Shown here: positions 1 to 11,461 of the stretch, piece after piece
Numbering within the stretch: position 1 is the stretch's first letter
Layout of the letters: each line of letters begins with the position of its first letter
Source of the DNA: an uncultured Actinomyces sp.
GTDB taxonomy: Bacteria; Actinomycetota; Actinomycetes; Actinomycetales; Actinomycetaceae
DNA: 64,000 bases
Assembly: GCA_900545825.1 (NCBI GenBank)
Contig: URAS01000002.1
Span: 124,001 to 188,000 of the forward strand
Direction: 5' to 3'
Notes under the pieces: model-generated
Told to the model about the DNA's origin: nothing
The model's input: the letters and a program-made list of their open reading frames with translations, nothing else
Database searches by the model: none
Translations under genes and position numbers: made by a program

Positions 1-27
1 GCTACGTGGCATTGCTCAATCCCCCTA

Positions 28-864
<837 letters not shown>

Positions 865-879
865 TGTTCACTCCACCCC

Positions 880-1185
880 TTAGGCGACCGTCTCGCCGAA
901 AATGTCGATGGTGCCTTCGCGAAGCGAGACGATGGCGCGCTTGGTGTCCTTGCGCTTGCCGTAGCCCGTGCGGGTACGGACGCGCTTGCCCTGGCGGTTG
1001 ATCGTGTTGATCTTGTCGACCTTGACGTCGAAGATCGCCTCGATGGCCACGCGGATCTCGGTCTTGTTCGCGTCGGGAGCAACCTCGAACGTGTACTTAC
1101 CGTTGTCAATGAGGCCGTACGCCTTTTCCGACACGATGGGCCGGATGATGACGTCACGCGGGTTCTTGGATTTTTCCAGGCTCAT
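880..1185 (-). CDS. rplW: 50S ribosomal protein L23
   Basis: L23 lies at the polypeptide exit tunnel and forms the docking site for trigger factor and SRP. The 101-residue product has the expected length and shows the family segments [13 protein letters not shown] near the N-terminus and [12 protein letters not shown] followed by a basic [10 protein letters not shown] stretch. It starts three bases after the rplD stop, as expected for translational coupling inside the S10 operon, and is followed by rplB. Confidence 0.97.
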   Translation of the reverse strand: MSLEKSKNPRDVIIRPIVSEKAYGLIDNGKYTFEVAPDANKTEIRVAIEAIFDVKVDKINTINRQGKRVRTRTGYGKRKDTKRAIVSLREGTIDIFGETVA

Positions 1186-1188
1186 GCT

Positions 1189-1839
1189 TTACGCCTCCTC
1201 TTCGGACTTGCGGCCGCGGCCCAGGAAGTCGTCAAGACCCGTCTTGGTGAACACGACGTCTTCAGCGTTCAGAACGTCGTACGTGTTCAGCTGGTCGGCG
1301 AACAGCAGGTGAACCTGCGGGAGGTTACGCACCGACAGGCCCTGAATCTGATCATCGGTCCGGCCGAGGACGACGAGGACCTTGCGCTGGTCGGCGACAC
1401 GCTCGAGCGCGACGCGGCCGGCCTTGGTCGACGGCTTCTCGCCACCGATGAACGCGGTCACCGCGTGGATGCGGCCGTTGCGGGCGCGATCCGACAGGGC
1501 GCTGCGCAGCGCGGCAGCCTTCATCTTCTTGGGGGTCCGCTGCGAGTAGTCGCGGGGCTTGGGGCCGTGGACAACGCCACCGCCACGCCACTGCGGCGCA
1601 CGGATCGAGCCCTGGCGGGCGCGACCGGTGCCCTTCTGGCGCCACGGCTTGCGGCCACCGCCGCGAACCTCGCCACGGGTCTTCGTCGAGTGCGTGCCCT
1701 GGCGGGCAGCCGCGAGCTGCGCGACGACGACCTGGTGCATCAGCGGAATGTTGAGCTCGACGTCGAAAATCTCGGCGGGCAGGTCAACCGACTCGGTGAC
1801 GTTGCCGTCGACGTCCAACACGTCAATGTTCAGGCTCAT
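1189..1839 (-). CDS. rplD: 50S ribosomal protein L4
   Basis: L4 is an exit-tunnel protein and, in enterobacteria, the autogenous repressor of the S10 operon. The protein carries the expected tunnel-loop region ([18 protein letters not shown], then GTGRARQGS). I chose the ATG at 1839, giving 216 residues ([12 protein letters not shown]), because an AAGGG sits about nine bases upstream of it. An in-frame GTG at 1845 would add two residues but overlaps the rplC stop and is too close to that ribosome-binding site. The rplC stop and this start are two bases apart, so translation is probably coupled. Confidence 0.96.
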   Translation of the reverse strand: MSLNIDVLDVDGNVTESVDLPAEIFDVELNIPLMHQVVVAQLAAARQGTHSTKTRGEVRGGGRKPWRQKGTGRARQGSIRAPQWRGGGVVHGPKPRDYSQRTPKKMKAAALRSALSDRARNGRIHAVTAFIGGEKPSTKAGRVALERVADQRKVLVVLGRTDDQIQGLSVRNLPQVHLLFADQLNTYDVLNAEDVVFTKTGLDDFLGRGRKSEEEA

Positions 1840-1841
1840 GA

Positions 1842-2510
1842 TCACGCACCCTTCACTGCGGTACGGACCAGCACGATGCCGCCCTTGGGGCCGGGGATGG
1901 CGCCCGTGAGCAGGAGGACGCCCTTGTCGACGTCGGCAGCCTGGACCGTAAGGTTTTGGATGGTACGACGCTGGTTACCCATGCGACCCGCCATACGCAG
2001 GCCCTTGAACACGCGGCCAGGCGTGGCGCACGCGCCGATCGAACCCGGCTTGCGGTGGTTGCGGTGGGCACCGTGCGACGCGGAGACACCGGCGAAGCCG
2101 TGACGCTTCATGACGCCGGCGAAGCCCTTGCCCTTGGTCGTACCGGTCACGTCGACCTTGGCGCCAACCTCGAAGGTGTCGGCCGCCAGCTCCTGGCCGA
2201 GCGAGTACTCGCCGGCATCGGAGGTGCGGACCTCGACGAGGTGACGCCTGGGGGCGACACCGGCCTTCTCGAAGTGGCCAGCCAGAGGCTTCGTGACCTT
2301 GCGCTTGTCGATCTCGCCAAACGCAATCTGGATCGCTTCATACCCATCGTTCTCGACAGTACGAATCTGCGAGACGACGTTCTTATCAACCTGCACGACG
2401 GTGATCGGGATGAGCTTACCGTCCTCATCCCAGACCTGCGTCATGCCGAGCTTGCGGCCGAGAAGTGCCTTAACCGGCACTGCGGCAGCCTGCTTCGTAT
2501 CTGTGCTCAT
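1842..2510 (-). CDS. rplC: 50S ribosomal protein L3
   Basis: L3 is an early 50S assembly protein whose extension reaches the peptidyl-transferase centre. The 222-residue product shows the N-terminal [16 protein letters not shown] motif and the loop [17 protein letters not shown] followed by [14 protein letters not shown], all typical of bacterial L3. It lies second in the S10 operon, 11 bp after rpsJ, and its stop codon nearly touches the rplD start. Confidence 0.98.
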   Translation of the reverse strand: MSTDTKQAAAVPVKALLGRKLGMTQVWDEDGKLIPITVVQVDKNVVSQIRTVENDGYEAIQIAFGEIDKRKVTKPLAGHFEKAGVAPRRHLVEVRTSDAGEYSLGQELAADTFEVGAKVDVTGTTKGKGFAGVMKRHGFAGVSASHGAHRNHRKPGSIGACATPGRVFKGLRMAGRMGNQRRTIQNLTVQAADVDKGVLLLTGAIPGPKGGIVLVRTAVKGA

Positions 2511-2521
2511 TGCGCAGTTCC

Positions 2522-2830
2522 TCAGAGTTTGATCTCGATGTTGACGTCAGCGGGCAGGTCGAGGCGCATGAGCGAATCGACTGCCTTGGGCGTCGGGTCG
2601 ATGATGTCGATCAGCCGCTTGTGCGTACGCATCTCAAAGTGCTCGCGGCTGTCCTTGTACTTGTGCGGCGACCGAATAACGCAGTACACGTTCTTTTCGG
2701 TCGGGAGGGGCACCGGACCCACAACGGTGGCGCCGGCGCGCTGGACCGTATCCACGATCTTGCGAGCTGAGGAGTCGATGACCTCGTGGTCGTACGACTT
2801 CAGCCGGATGCGGATCTTCTGTCCCGCCAT
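2522..2830 (-). CDS. rpsJ: 30S ribosomal protein S10
   Basis: S10 is a 30S head protein and also (as NusE) a transcription antitermination factor that partners NusB. The 102-residue protein begins [19 protein letters not shown] and contains [23 protein letters not shown], both diagnostic. It is the first gene of the S10 operon. Upstream there are 291 bp before the ALDH-like gene, enough to hold a separate promoter and leader. An AAGGG about nine bases before the ATG is the likely ribosome-binding site. Confidence 0.98.
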   Translation of the reverse strand: MAGQKIRIRLKSYDHEVIDSSARKIVDTVQRAGATVVGPVPLPTEKNVYCVIRSPHKYKDSREHFEMRTHKRLIDIIDPTPKAVDSLMRLDLPADVNIEIKL

Positions 2831-2948
2831 GCCGTTCTACCCTTCTTCTTCTGGTTCTCTTCCCCGGTCCCCGCTTCCGGGCGTGTCGGCAACTGCTGCT
2901 GCGCGCGCTCGGATGAACGATCCGGGATGTGGCTGGCTGACGCCGCCC

Positions 2949-3003
2949 GCCCGCCAAGAGGGCGGGTGAGCCGCAAGCCCAAACCGTGCCCACGACGGGC
3001 ACG
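2949..3003 (-). promoter_or_regulatory. S10-operon leader with two small GC hairpins
   Basis: Within the 291-bp gap upstream of rpsJ there are two short perfect hairpins: CGTGCCC / GGGCACG (2985-2991 with 2997-3003) and CCCGCC / GGCGGG (2950-2955 with 2961-2966). They would lie in the 5' leader of rpsJ or act as the end of the upstream ALDH-like transcript. Neither is followed by a clear U-run, so I read them as leader structure rather than a definite terminator. A promoter must lie nearby, but no convincing -35/-10 pair stands out. Confidence 0.35.
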
Positions 3004-3121
3004 AAAGGAAACTTACGGAGCCGAGGAACCACTCTAGCAACGCCCGGACAAGGAAATCTAGTCGAGGTCGTGTGAAGGCTCCCACGTCCCCGCATCCGGG
3101 CGTGTCGCGCCGCCCCCCCGC

Positions 3122-4675
3122 TCAGTATCGCTGGACCTCGCCCATGACGCGCAGCGCAAAAGTCGCGAGTTTCTCCCACGTGTCGAGCGCCATGAACTCC
3201 ATCGGCTCGCCCGTCGTCACGTCGGAGCGTGACGTGAGCATCGAACGGGTGTATTGGGCGACGGCAGGCCACCCGTGGCGGACCCCGGTCCCGGAGTCGC
3301 GCCACCCCTGAATCGGCGCGTTCCATGCGCCCCACGTCATGTGGTAGCCGTCGTTGATCATGACGACGCCGGCGATGATGGCGTGGCTGACCCGGCGGGC
3401 CAGGTCCATGTCGGCGGTGAACACCTGGACGCAGTTGCAGTACTGCGACCGTTGGATCTCTGCCTTGACGACGGCGGAGTCGGTGAAACGCTCGACAACG
3501 AGGACCGGCCCGTACGTTTCTTCATCCCACACGAGGGCGTCGTGGGGCACGTCGGTCAATACGGTTGGCTCGAAGAACCACGGGCCGAGGTCGCTGCGCG
3601 TATGCCCTCCCGTGACGACCTGCGCGCCGCACGCGACGGCGTCGGAGACGTGGAGGGCGGTGCGCTCGAAGCGCTCCTGCGAATAGAGCGACCCCATCGT
3701 CACCATGTGGTCGTAGCGGGCCCCGACGACGATGCGCCGCTCGATGAGGGACCGCAGTTGGGAGACGAAGGTGTCGTACACGGCGTCGGCGACGTAGACC
3801 TTTTCGGTGTGAACCGACGACTGCCCGGCGTTCATGAAGGCCTGCCAGGCGACCGAGCGGACCGCGGTTTCCATGTCGGCGTCGGCAAAGACGATCGCCG
3901 GGTTCTTCACCGACATGAACGTCGTCGTCCCGACCCCGGCGTCCTGGGCCCGTTGGACGAGCGAGACGCCGCGCGCCGTGTTCCCGAAGTAGGTGATGTG
4001 GTCGAAGAGGTCGATGTGGTCGATCCCCAACTGCCGCGAATGTGAGGGGATGACCTGCCACATGGCGGCTGGCACGCCGGCGGCGATCGCCAGCTGGCGG
4101 GTGGCTTCGGCGGCCGGATAGGCCTGGTTGGGAACGAATTGAACAATGCCGTTCCCGGCGACGATCGCGGGGAACACGTCGGCGGCGCCATACGAGAGGC
4201 CGTAGTCGCCCAGCGTGAAGAACCCGATGACCCCCATCGGCATGTAGTGCTGCCACACTGTCGTGACGAGCGGAAGGGCGCCGCAATTCCGCTGGCCACG
4301 CGACACTTTGGGGAGGGCCGAGGCGTGCTGGAGCGGCGAGTTGATCATGTCGGCCCACTGGTCGAACGCGTCGTAGCGCGACGAGCCACAGAACACCTGC
4401 ACCATGCGGATGATCTTCTCGCGGTGGTGCTGGACCAGCCGGGCGAAGCGGTTCGCCGAGCGCCACCGCGTCTCACGGGGCAACTCCGCCCACTGGCGCT
4501 GCCCCTCGCGAGCCCGCTCGACGGCACGGGCGACGTCGGCCGGGGAGGCTTCGTTAAAGGTGACGAGCGGCCGACCGGTCCAGATCTCGTCGGCGTGGGT
4601 CTGCGGCCCGGAAAACGCTCGGGCGGGCGCGACGAGCGAGTCTAAGAATTCAAGGGGTATTCCCGTCGACCTCAT
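3122..4675 (-). CDS. ALDH-superfamily pseudoenzyme related to succinate-semialdehyde dehydrogenase GabD2
   Basis: This 517-residue protein has the full length and fold signature of GabD2-type succinate-semialdehyde dehydrogenases: PALVAGN-like segment near 168-175, FMNAGQ at 280-285, the MGSLYS segment, and a C-terminal block INDGYHMTWGAWNAP then SGTGVRHG. Every key residue is replaced. The nucleophilic Cys position (after GQx) is Ser287; the general-base Glu of the ELGGK motif is Phe253; the Asn of PWN is Asp157; the cofactor Lys of the KP motif is Phe180. It therefore should not catalyse aldehyde oxidation. The frame is intact and the paralogue at 4942-6495 shares the same substitutions, so this is a family trait, not recent decay. 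It sits between tuf and rpsJ on the same strand. A structural, regulatory or novel catalytic role is possible; none can be assigned. Confidence 0.85.
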   Translation of the reverse strand: MRSTGIPLEFLDSLVAPARAFSGPQTHADEIWTGRPLVTFNEASPADVARAVERAREGQRQWAELPRETRWRSANRFARLVQHHREKIIRMVQVFCGSSRYDAFDQWADMINSPLQHASALPKVSRGQRNCGALPLVTTVWQHYMPMGVIGFFTLGDYGLSYGAADVFPAIVAGNGIVQFVPNQAYPAAEATRQLAIAAGVPAAMWQVIPSHSRQLGIDHIDLFDHITYFGNTARGVSLVQRAQDAGVGTTTFMSVKNPAIVFADADMETAVRSVAWQAFMNAGQSSVHTEKVYVADAVYDTFVSQLRSLIERRIVVGARYDHMVTMGSLYSQERFERTALHVSDAVACGAQVVTGGHTRSDLGPWFFEPTVLTDVPHDALVWDEETYGPVLVVERFTDSAVVKAEIQRSQYCNCVQVFTADMDLARRVSHAIIAGVVMINDGYHMTWGAWNAPIQGWRDSGTGVRHGWPAVAQYTRSMLTSRSDVTTGEPMEFMALDTWEKLATFALRVMGEVQRY

Positions 4676-4941
4676 CGTCGCTTCCTCTCTGCCTGGGGGC
4701 TGGGCAAATGTGACCCTGATGTTCAGTCAGGGTAGCAAAAGAGGAATACTCACATAGCGGATACCGGAACGTGGTCCGGGGCACACGGCCGGACCGACGC
4801 CAGGGCCATGGCGAGAGCGACGGGCGGGTAAGGTCATCCTCGCAGGCCACGGGTAGGGACGCGGCGCGAAGCCGCCGGACAAACCGAGCACTCCCCACCG
4901 GACAGTGAGCGCTATCACATGGCGAGGGCGGGCTGGGGTGC

Positions 4942-6495
4942 CTAGTAGGTGTGGAAGTGGTCGCAGAACCTGAGGATCCTCCACGAGAGCTTCTCCCAGT
5001 TTTCCAGGGACATGTTCTCGTGGGGCTCGCCCGTGTAGCCGTACGAGCGCGACGTGATCATCGACCGCGTGTATTGGCGCACGGCCGGCCAGCCGTGGCG
5101 CACGCCCGTGCCCGAATCACGCCAGCCCTGGACCGGCGCGTTCCATGCGCCCCACACCGAGTGGTAGCCGTCGTTAATGGCGACGAGGCCCGCGGGAACC
5201 GACTTGCTGATGCGCCGCGCCTTGGCGAAGTCGCTGGTGATGAGCTGGAGGCCCGAGCAGTACTGCGTCTGCCGCAGCTCGTCGAGGACCTCGTCCAGGT
5301 CGGTGAACCGTTCGACGATGAGCAGAGGCCCATAGGTTTCCTCGTCCCACGCGAGGGCGTGGTGGGGGACGTTGGCGAGGATCGTCGGCTCGTGGAACCA
5401 CGGGCCGATGTCGGGCCTCGCCTTGCCGCCGGTCACGAGGTCGGCCCCGCACACGAGGGCGTCGTCGATGTGGGCGACCAGCCGGTCGAGGCGATCCTGG
5501 GAGTACAGCGACCCCATCGTCGCGCGGTGGTCGTAGCGGGCGCCGACGACGATGCGCCGTTCGACCAGCGACTTCAGCCGCAGCATGAACTGGTCGTACA
5601 CCTCCGCGGCAACGTAGACCTTCTCGATGTGGACCAACGACTGCCCGGCGTTCATGAACGACTGGTAGGCGACGGACCGCACGGCCGTCGCGAGGTCGGC
5701 GTCGGCGCACACGACCGACGGGTTGAGGACCGACATGAACATCGACGTCGACGCGGAGGCGTCGTGGGCGTCCTGCATGACTGACACGCCCTTGGCCGTG
5801 TTGCCGATGTAGGTGATGTGGTCGAACAGCGGGATGTGGTCGATGCCTAGGCGCCGCGAATGCGACGGCATGACCTACCACATGTCGTTGGGCACGCCGG
5901 CCGCGATCGCCAGCTCCCGCATCGCCATCGCCGCGGGATAGGCCTGGTTGGGGACGAACTGGACGACGCCGTTGCCGGCCACGATGATCGGGAGGACGTC
6001 GACCGGGCCGTACGAGATCGGATAGTCGGCCAGCGTAAAGATCGCGATGACGCCGAGCGGCATGTACTCGCGGCGCACCGTCGAGATCAGCGGGATCGAG
6101 CCATAGTGGGTGTCCGGCGCCATGGCGCGCCGCATGGCCTGCGAGAACTGCATGGCCGAGTTGTAGGCGTCCTCGAACTGGTCAAACGCGTCGAACCGGG
6201 ACTGCCCGCCGGTGACCTGGAGGAGGCGGACGAGCCTTTCGCGGTGCCGGGAGATGAGGCCGGCGTAGCGGCGGACAATCCGCCACCTGGCATCCATCGA
6301 CAGCTTGAGCCATTCCTGTTGCCCGGCGCGGGCGGCGTCGACGGCCCGCAACACGTCGAGGGGGGCCGCCTCCTGGAATGTCGCCAGCGGTCGGCCCGTC
6401 CACACCTGGACCGACGTCGCCTGCTGCCCACCGTACTCCTTAGCCGGCTCGACGAGCCGATGGAAGAAGCTGCTGGGGATTCCGGGGGAAATCAT
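4942..6495 (-). pseudogene. Second ALDH-superfamily pseudoenzyme, interrupted by an in-frame amber codon
   Basis: This is a tandem paralogue of the 3122-4675 gene, of identical codon length (518 including stop). Reading is open from ATG 6495 to codon 206, then a TAG occurs at 5877-5875, then the same frame continues to 4942. The paralogue has Gln207 (CAG) at this exact place (MWQVIPSH versus MW-stop-VMPSH), so one C-to-T change explains it. A restart at the ATG of codon 209 is possible but no ribosome-binding site is evident. The catalytic positions are again lost: Leu287 for the nucleophilic Cys, Phe253 for the Glu, Asp157 for the PWN Asn, Phe180 for the cofactor Lys. The rest of the frame has no other lesion, so the nonsense change looks recent, or is a strain-specific or assembly difference. 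Confidence 0.8.
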
Positions 6496-6592
6496 GCGTC
6501 AACTCCATTCTGCCGATGGCACCACGCAACACTGCCAACTCATGACGCTGTCTTCCAGCATCGTACACGCGTCGCGCAGAAGTGCCCACAGG

Positions 6593-6635
6593 AACAGGGG
6601 CGGACCTGCTCTGAATGAGCAGGTCCGCCCCTGTT
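6593..6635. terminator. 19-bp-stem hairpin after tuf
   Basis: A perfect 19-bp inverted repeat (6593-6611 with 6617-6635) encloses a five-base loop. It lies 28 bp past the tuf stop and just upstream of the ALDH-like pseudogene. On the plus strand it runs into TGTTTT; on the minus strand, the direction of tuf, only two U residues follow. It is most simply the terminator of the fusA-tuf transcript and may insulate the ALDH-like genes. Confidence 0.75.
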
Positions 6636-6662
6636 TTAGACTAGGTTGACCCTAGGTGACGA

Positions 6663-7853
6663 TCACAGATCGATCTTCGTCACACGGCCCGAACCGACCG
6701 TGCGGCCACCCTCGCGGATAGCGAAGCCGAGGCCGACCTCCATGGCGATCGGCTGAATGAGCTCAACCGTGATCTCCGTGGTGTCGCCGGGCATAACCAT
6801 CTGCGTGTCCTCGGGCAGCGTGATAACGCCCGTGACGTCGGTGGTGCGGAAGTAGAACTGCGGACGGTAGTTCGAGAAGAACGCCTTGTGACGGCCGCCC
6901 TCTTCCTTCTTGAGGATGTAGACCTGGCCCTCGAACTTCGTGTGCGTCGTGACCGAACCCGGGGCGCAGACAACCTGGCCACGCTCGACCTCTTCGCGCT
7001 TGATGCCGCGCAGCAGCAGGCCGGAGTTGTCGCCAGCCTGGCACTCGTCCTGCGACTTGTGGAAGGTCTCGATGCCGGTGACCGTCGTGTGCTGCGGCTC
7101 GCGGATACCGAGGATGTCGACCTCGGAGTTCAGGGCCAGCTTGCCACGCTCGATACGGCCGGTGACGACCGTGCCACGACCGGTGATCGTGAAGACGTCC
7201 TCGATCGGCATGAGGAACGGCTTGTCGAGGTCGCGCTGCGGCTCCGGGATGTAGGTGTCGACCGCGTCCATGAGGTCCTCGATCGCCTTCGTCCACTTCG
7301 GGTCGCCCTCGAGCGCCTTGAGCGCCGAAACGCGGATAACCGGAGCGTTCTCGCCGTCGAAGCCCTGGGACGAGAGGAGGTCACGGACCTCTTCCTCGAC
7401 CAGTTCGAGCATCTCTTCGTCGTCGACCATGTCGGCCTTGTTGAGGGCGACGAGGATCGCCGGGACGCCCACCTGGCGGGCGAGCAGAACGTGCTCGCGC
7501 GTCTGGGCCATCGGGCCGTCGGTGGCGGCGACAACGAGGATCGCGCCGTCCATCTGGGCCGCACCGGTGATCATGTTCTTGATGTAGTCGGCGTGGCCGG
7601 GGGCGTCAACGTGAGCGTAGTGACGCTTCTCGGTCTCGTACTCGACGTGCGAAACGTTGATCGTGATGCCACGGTCGCGCTCTTCAGGAGCGTTGTCGAC
7701 CTGGTCGAACGGGGTGAACTCGTTGAGATCGGGGTACTTGTCGTGAAGCACCTTGGTGATCGCCGCGGTCAGCGTCGTCTTGCCGTGGTCAACGTGACCG
7801 ATGGTGCCGACGTTGACGTGCGGCTTGGTGCGTTCAAACTTGGCCTTAGCCAC
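6663..7853 (-). CDS. tuf: Elongation factor Tu
   Basis: EF-Tu is the GTPase that delivers aminoacyl-tRNA to the ribosome. The 396-residue protein has the P-loop GHVDHGKTT, the switch segment [12 protein letters not shown], the NKAD guanine-specificity motif, and the usual domain II/III sequence through [12 protein letters not shown] at the end. Translation starts at a GTG (7853) preceded by AGGAGG. It follows fusA by 134 bp and is followed by a strong hairpin, so it can be read both with fusA and from its own promoter. Confidence 0.98.
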   Translation of the reverse strand: MAKAKFERTKPHVNVGTIGHVDHGKTTLTAAITKVLHDKYPDLNEFTPFDQVDNAPEERDRGITINVSHVEYETEKRHYAHVDAPGHADYIKNMITGAAQMDGAILVVAATDGPMAQTREHVLLARQVGVPAILVALNKADMVDDEEMLELVEEEVRDLLSSQGFDGENAPVIRVSALKALEGDPKWTKAIEDLMDAVDTYIPEPQRDLDKPFLMPIEDVFTITGRGTVVTGRIERGKLALNSEVDILGIREPQHTTVTGIETFHKSQDECQAGDNSGLLLRGIKREEVERGQVVCAPGSVTTHTKFEGQVYILKKEEGGRHKAFFSNYRPQFYFRTTDVTGVITLPEDTQMVMPGDTTEITVELIQPIAMEVGLGFAIREGGRTVGSGRVTKIDL

Positions 7854-7987
7854 TGTTGTGTCCTCCTGGACTCGGGTAGTTGTCTCTCGCCTTCAGATCC
7901 TAACACCCACTGGCGAGCGATTTCCTACGGGTTTTTGTCTTTCACTTGGGGAAGAGGGTGAGGTGTGTGTCACCACACCCGTATCAA

Positions 7988-10105
<2,118 letters not shown>

Positions 10106-10150
10106 AAATCGTCCTTAATCTCGAAAGTGGAGAATCGATTTCCGCGACGA

Positions 10151-10621
10151 CTACCAGCGGTAGTGCGCGAACGCCTTGTTGGACTCGGCCATCTTGTGCG
10201 TGGTCTCGCGACGGCGGACCGCGGCACCCAGGCCGTTGGAGGCATCGAGGATCTCGTTCATCAGACGCTCGGTCATCGTCTTCTCGCGGCGCTCGCGCGA
10301 GTAGTCGACCAGCCAGCGCAGCGCCAGCGTCGTGGCGCGGGACGGACGAACCTCAACGGGGATCTGGTAGGTCGCACCACCGACGCGGCGCGAACGCACC
10401 TCGAGGGCGGGGCGAATGTTGTCGAGAGCCCGCTTGAGGACGACGACCGGATCCTGGTCCGTCTTCTCGCGGACGCCCTCGAGGGCGTTGTAGACGATGC
10501 GCTCGGCCAGCGACTTCTTGCCGTCGAGGAGAACGCGGTTGACGAGCTGCGAGACCAGGGTCGATTCGTAGACCGGGTCGACTGCGAGCGGGCGCTTGGG
10601 AGCGGGGCCCTTACGAGGCAT
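10151..10621 (-). CDS. rpsG: 30S ribosomal protein S7
   Basis: S7 nucleates assembly of the 30S head and contacts mRNA and E-site tRNA. The 156-residue protein begins [18 protein letters not shown] and ends KAFAHYRW, both normal for the family. Its ATG overlaps the rpsL stop by one base (TAATG), which implies translational coupling; the GGAG-type ribosome-binding site lies inside the rpsL 3' end. Confidence 0.98.
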   Translation of the reverse strand: MPRKGPAPKRPLAVDPVYESTLVSQLVNRVLLDGKKSLAERIVYNALEGVREKTDQDPVVVLKRALDNIRPALEVRSRRVGGATYQIPVEVRPSRATTLALRWLVDYSRERREKTMTERLMNEILDASNGLGAAVRRRETTHKMAESNKAFAHYRW

Positions 10622-10995
10622 TACTTCTTCTCCTTCTTCGCGCCGTACTTGGAACGGCCCTGCTGGCGGTCACGCACACCCTGCGTGTCCAGCGAGCCGC
10701 GAACGATGTGGAAACGCACACCGGGCAGGTCCTTCACACGACCACCGCGGACGAGCACGATCGAGTGCTCCTGGAGGTTGTGGCCCTCGCCGGGAATGTA
10801 CGCGGTGACCTCGATACCCGAGGACAGACGCACACGCGCGACCTTACGGAGGGCCGAGTTCGGCTTCTTCGGGGTGGTCGTGTACACGCGCGTGCACACG
10901 CCACGACGCTGCGGCGAGCCCTTCAGGGCGCGAGTCTTGGACTTCGCGACCTTCGAGCTGCGCCCCTTGCGGACGAGCTGCTGAATAGTAGGCAC
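10621..10995 (-). CDS. rpsL: 30S ribosomal protein S12
   Basis: S12 controls decoding accuracy in the A site and is the streptomycin-resistance locus. I start it at the GTG at 10995, giving 124 residues ([14 protein letters not shown]), the standard actinobacterial length, with GGAAA upstream; the frame stays open 32 codons further upstream, but that extension has no family resemblance. The loop [17 protein letters not shown] carries the wild-type Lys of streptomycin-sensitive S12, and RHIVRG-like [12 protein letters not shown] follows. It is the first gene of the str operon. Confidence 0.97.
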   Translation of the reverse strand: MPTIQQLVRKGRSSKVAKSKTRALKGSPQRRGVCTRVYTTTPKKPNSALRKVARVRLSSGIEVTAYIPGEGHNLQEHSIVLVRGGRVKDLPGVRFHIVRGSLDTQGVRDRQQGRSKYGAKKEKK

Positions 10996-11461
10996 TACTT
11001 TTCCGTCTTTCTTTTGACTGCTACCTTCTCGGAACTTTTTGTCCACGCCGAGCCGATTGGAAGCATTGTGTGGGCCCCTTGAAGCGGGCACACGTCACCG
11101 CCAGGGGCCGGCCCGCCTTGAAAAGACGTCCGGAGCTCCGACGGAGGGAGCCCGCTGCTGCCACCTTGGGCAGCTGAAAAGGGGCCCGCCGACGCGGGCA
11201 CCGCCGACAACTCTAGGGGGAATGGGCCGGTCGGGTCAATGTGAGGACGCCCCGGTGTGAGGGGACTCATGTCACACAATCGCGAAACGCCCACCCCGTT
11301 CGCCATTTCTGCCCGATAACCGGGAATCGATAGCCGATGGGGTGAGCGTTCCGGGGGTCCGAAGACCCAACACAGGCCAGGGGCGCCAAGGGAATACCGA
11401 GATCTCTCGCTCCCTCGTTGGAGGGGATTGTCGCGCCCTCGCCTGCGGTCTGGGTGGCCTC
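10996..11461. other. 466-bp gap: str-operon promoter region and monooxygenase 3' flank
   Basis: The gap lies upstream of rpsL and downstream of the minus-strand monooxygenase gene. It must hold the rpsL promoter and 5' leader (nearest about 290 bp), and it contains one interspersed palindromic repeat (11283-11353). No coding region or RNA gene with recognisable features is seen. Confidence 0.5.
11283..11353. repeat. Interspersed palindrome family 1, copy A
   Basis: The 15-bp arms CGAAACGCCCACCCC and GGGGTGAGCGTTCCG are near-complementary and enclose a 41-bp core containing TTTCTGCCCGATAACCGGG. It lies downstream of the monooxygenase gene and upstream of rpsL. The arms and core match copies at 15091, 23687 and 41715, and the arms match 38791. 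Confidence 0.8.

Noticed and set aside
5875..5877. Amber codon as pyrrolysine or programmed readthrough
   Set aside because: The paralogue has an ordinary Gln there, no special context or hairpin follows, and no pyrrolysine genes are visible. Mutation or error is simpler.
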